Source: Chryseobacterium antibioticum (GTDB lineage: Bacteria; Bacteroidota; Bacteroidia; Flavobacteriales; Weeksellaceae). Taken from it: a stretch of 64,000 nucleotides of DNA. The notes under the pieces were generated by a model. The model was not told where the DNA came from and did not search any database. It saw only the letters and a program-made list of their open reading frames with translations. Position numbers and translations under genes: made by a program. Shown here in pieces: positions 61,763-64,000 of the stretch (position 1 is its first letter; every line of letters starts with the position of its first letter). The stretch lies in assembly GCF_012927325.1 (NCBI RefSeq), contig NZ_JABBGI010000006.1, positions 1 to 64,000 of the forward strand, read 5' to 3'.

Positions 61763-62791
61763 ATGAAGATAAGCCAGATTACCTTTACCCGATTTCTTGC
61801 AGCTATAGCCATCGTCATTTCTCACTTTAATAAAGATATGTTTGTCTATAAGACTGATTATATTTCAAACATATTTTTAAAAGCTAATGTGGGGGTGAGT
61901 TATTTTTTCATCCTTTCGGGTTTTATTATGATCGTGGCTTATCATAAGAAAGAAAAGATCGTGTACTTTGAATATTATAAGAACAGATTGGCAAGGATCT
62001 ATCCGCTGTATGTGGTAGGGCTCTTGCTTTTTCTGGTGACGAGATATTCAAATTTCAGTATCGATAAGGTCTTTCTGTACCTGTTTGGGCTGCAGAGCTG
62101 GATTCCGGGTAAAGCCATGATCTTAAATTTTCCGGGATGGTCTATCTCTGTGGAGTTTCTGTTTTATCTTATTTTTCCCTTGTTGCACAATTATTTTTAC
62201 TCTAAAAAGAATAAAAGTATTTGGGTAGCAGGCATTGTCCTATGGGTGATTACGCAGGTATTCTCTTATCTTTATGAAGCTTCACCATCCTATAAAGGTC
62301 CGCACACAGAAAGTCACGAGTTTCTGTATTATTTCCCACTGATGCATGTAAGCGAATTTTTGGTAGGGAATCTTGCCGGATTGTTTTTTGTGAAGAATTT
62401 TAAACAGAAAAATTACGATATTCCGGTGATTTTGATTTTTGCAGCGACCATGCTTTCGCTGATCTTTGTTCCTCTTTTTTATCACAACGGGCTGATGGCG
62501 CTTCTTTTTATTCCGCTTATTATTTTAATTTCCCGAAATAACGGGTTCGTGACCAAATTGTTCTCATTAAAACCCCTGGAATATTTAGGCGAAGCCAGTT
62601 ATGCCGTTTATATTACCCATATTCCCATTCTTTATATCCTGAGGGAGGTTCTGAAGTGGCAAAAGTATAAACTTGACATCAACAGTATATTCTGGGTCTA
62701 TCTGGCTGTTCTTATCCTCACTTCCATGCTGTTCTACCAATTTATTGAAAAACCACTCAGAGATTATCTTAAAAAACTAAATATCAGATAA
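61763..62791 (+). CDS. Acyltransferase 3 family membrane protein (OafA-like)
   Basis: This 342-residue protein has about ten membrane segments. It opens with TFTRFLAAIAIVISHFNKD, where Arg and His lie in the positions typical for acyltransferase 3, followed by VSYFFILSGFIMIVAYH and KNRLARIYPLYVVGLLLF. These proteins carry acetyl or other acyl groups across the membrane onto glycans such as O-antigen. It lies 47 bases after the methyltransferase gene and is probably cotranscribed. The exact sugar is unknown. Confidence 0.9.
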   Translation: MKISQITFTRFLAAIAIVISHFNKDMFVYKTDYISNIFLKANVGVSYFFILSGFIMIVAYHKKEKIVYFEYYKNRLARIYPLYVVGLLLFLVTRYSNFSIDKVFLYLFGLQSWIPGKAMILNFPGWSISVEFLFYLIFPLLHNYFYSKKNKSIWVAGIVLWVITQVFSYLYEASPSYKGPHTESHEFLYYFPLMHVSEFLVGNLAGLFFVKNFKQKNYDIPVILIFAATMLSLIFVPLFYHNGLMALLFIPLIILISRNNGFVTKLFSLKPLEYLGEASYAVYITHIPILYILREVLKWQKYKLDINSIFWVYLAVLILTSMLFYQFIEKPLRDYLKKLNIR

Positions 62792-62836
62792 GATTTCCCT
62801 TGGTCGTAAAGTAGATACGGTACGTTTGAAAATCTG

Positions 62837-64000
62837 TTATTTTTGATTGATAATTTCTGAAGTCAAAACCTGGCAGGCTGAACCATTTTGTTGGCCCCCG
62901 TTGGATTCTACAATAATGTATTCCTTATCAATTAAAAAAGCTTTGAAACGAAGTACTGCAGAATGATTTTTTTCATTACTGTTCTGGATTTTTTTATAGA
63001 GAATATCTACTTTCCTGTCTTTACAGCCCTGGATCAGTTTGCTGAACTTTACCTCGTAGTTTGTAATTTCTCCATAATATTTAATGACTGAAAAGCTGTT
63101 GATAGATAAAATTAAAGCTGCAAAAGTTTGAGCATAGACTATATTCTTTTTTGAAATATTCAAGGCAATGAAAAGAATCAGATACAGGTATGCGTTACTT
63201 TTAATGCGGATAGTATCATCTATTTTTGTAGTGTAATAGCTGTACAGGATACCTGATAGTACGATTATTAATGAAATGATAAGATAAAAGTTGAAGTAGT
63301 CTATATTTTTTCTTTTTTTAATAAAAATATAAGCGCAAAAAGAGACAAGAGCTATTCCTACAAAGATATTGAGCACAGATATCCTGTGTAGAATTCCTTT
63401 GTGTATAATTACATTAAGAAAACTGAAGTCTTTTAATATGGATACAGATATTTTTGAAATAAAATCAACAAGCGGAGCTGGGCTGATATGAAGATGATCC
63501 CTTTGTCCGAGAGCAAAGCCACAGTACATATAATTGATCAATAAGTAGGCTAGAGCTCCAGCGGATAGAGAGGTAGAAAGAATGATAAAAGATCTTACAG
63601 AGTGAAATTTCTTAAATGAAAGGTAAGCAAGATATACCAATACAGAAATAAGAACAAAAATACCCGAAAAACGAACAGAAATCAGCAAAAAGAATAGGGT
63701 AGAAAGATAAATGGTATGCTTTGTAATAAATCCCTCACGTGTATAATTGTATACATAATAAATAATCAGATAATTGAAAAAATAATACAAAGGCTCCGAT
63801 AAGCTTATGGGATATAAATTAAGAAATGGATAGAATGAAAAAACTAGAATAGTCTGTGATAAAAAAAAATTCTTTCGGTATGAAAAAAGAACGATCCCTA
63901 TATAAGCCAATATGTTGACCAGTTTGGATGCCACAAAAAAGCTTCCGGTGAAAAAACTCAGTAACTTGATAGCTAAAGGATATCCCAAAGGGAAATTCGC
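62837..64000 (-). CDS. Polytopic membrane protein, glycosyltransferase 39-like, partial at window edge
   Basis: The frame has at least 388 residues and continues past the right edge: the last codons read ANFPLGYPLAIKLL, so the TTG at 63988 is not the real start. It has 9-11 hydrophobic segments and a basic C-terminal part with Cys residues (GNGGQQNGSACQV-like end). The FPLGYPLA start resembles the loop after TM1-2 in ArnT/PMT-type lipid-sugar glycosyltransferases, but the catalytic Asp-Glu loop would lie outside the window. A Wzy-like role is an alternative. Confidence 0.6.
   Translation of the reverse strand, partial: ANFPLGYPLAIKLLSFFTGSFFVASKLVNILAYIGIVLFSYRKNFFLSQTILVFSFYPFLNLYPISLSEPLYYFFNYLIIYYVYNYTREGFITKHTIYLSTLFFLLISVRFSGIFVLISVLVYLAYLSFKKFHSVRSFIILSTSLSAGALAYLLINYMYCGFALGQRDHLHISPAPLVDFISKISVSILKDFSFLNVIIHKGILHRISVLNIFVGIALVSFCAYIFIKKRKNIDYFNFYLIISLIIVLSGILYSYYTTKIDDTIRIKSNAYLYLILFIALNISKKNIVYAQTFAALILSINSFSVIKYYGEITNYEVKFSKLIQGCKDRKVDILYKKIQNSNEKNHSAVLRFKAFLIDKEYIIVESNGGQQNGSACQVLTSEIINQK

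Noticed and set aside
1..64000. tRNA, rRNA, prophage and riboswitch signals
   Set aside because: None were recognised by eye on either strand; small RNAs cannot be excluded without covariance models.

Overview
The window looks like chromosome from a Flavobacteriia member close to Chryseobacterium (family Weeksellaceae). This is inferred from low GC, TAnnTTTG-type promoter -7 elements, secreted proteins with type IX secretion (T9SS) sorting domains of both type A and type B, exosortase F, a GH3-like protein, and the overall style of the proteins. No rRNA, tRNA or CRISPR array was found.

Layout. 1-509: right end of an ISAs1-like insertion sequence fused to a truncated, frameshifted hypothetical gene. 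574-4249 (minus): a DUF6702-like protein, then a four-gene unit of LOG protein, sugar-1-phosphate nucleotidyltransferase, RapZ C-domain protein and APH-like kinase, which resembles the AmgK/MurU cell-wall sugar recycling pair. 4505-5450 (plus): exosortase XrtF and its partner. 5475-14021 (minus): CDF metal exporter, aspartate-semialdehyde dehydrogenase, a small membrane protein, a TonB-dependent receptor, NadC, NadB and a nitroreductase. 14151-25857 (minus): four large T9SS type B adhesin-like proteins in two pairs, with RNase HI and replicative helicase DnaB between the pairs. 25949-30158 (minus): MFS transporter, two lipoproteins, a GH3-like protein and a repeat-bearing small secreted protein.

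30413-39229 (plus): Mfd, three tandem secreted paralogues, two paralogous lipoproteins and peptidyl-tRNA hydrolase. 39508-42913 (minus): two beta-carbonic anhydrases flanking a SulP transporter and a 99-residue secreted protein, probably a bicarbonate/CO2 module. 43262-48229 (minus): a 1655-residue T9SS type A protein with repeated FISUMP-like modules, divergent from a TPR/AraC regulator at 48919-50607. 51240-64000: a polysaccharide locus on mixed strands with five glycosyltransferases, three hexapeptide acyltransferases, an OafA-type acyltransferase, a methyltransferase, a partial membrane protein, and a compact ACP / SDR / acyl-activating enzyme / acyltransferase cassette that may build and attach an unusual acyl group.

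The most interesting points are the acyl cassette in the glycan locus; the crossed N- and C-terminal relationships among the four T9SS type B genes; several genes whose promoter -7 element ends only 3-4 bases before the start codon; and regularly spaced repeats upstream of surface-protein and regulator genes.
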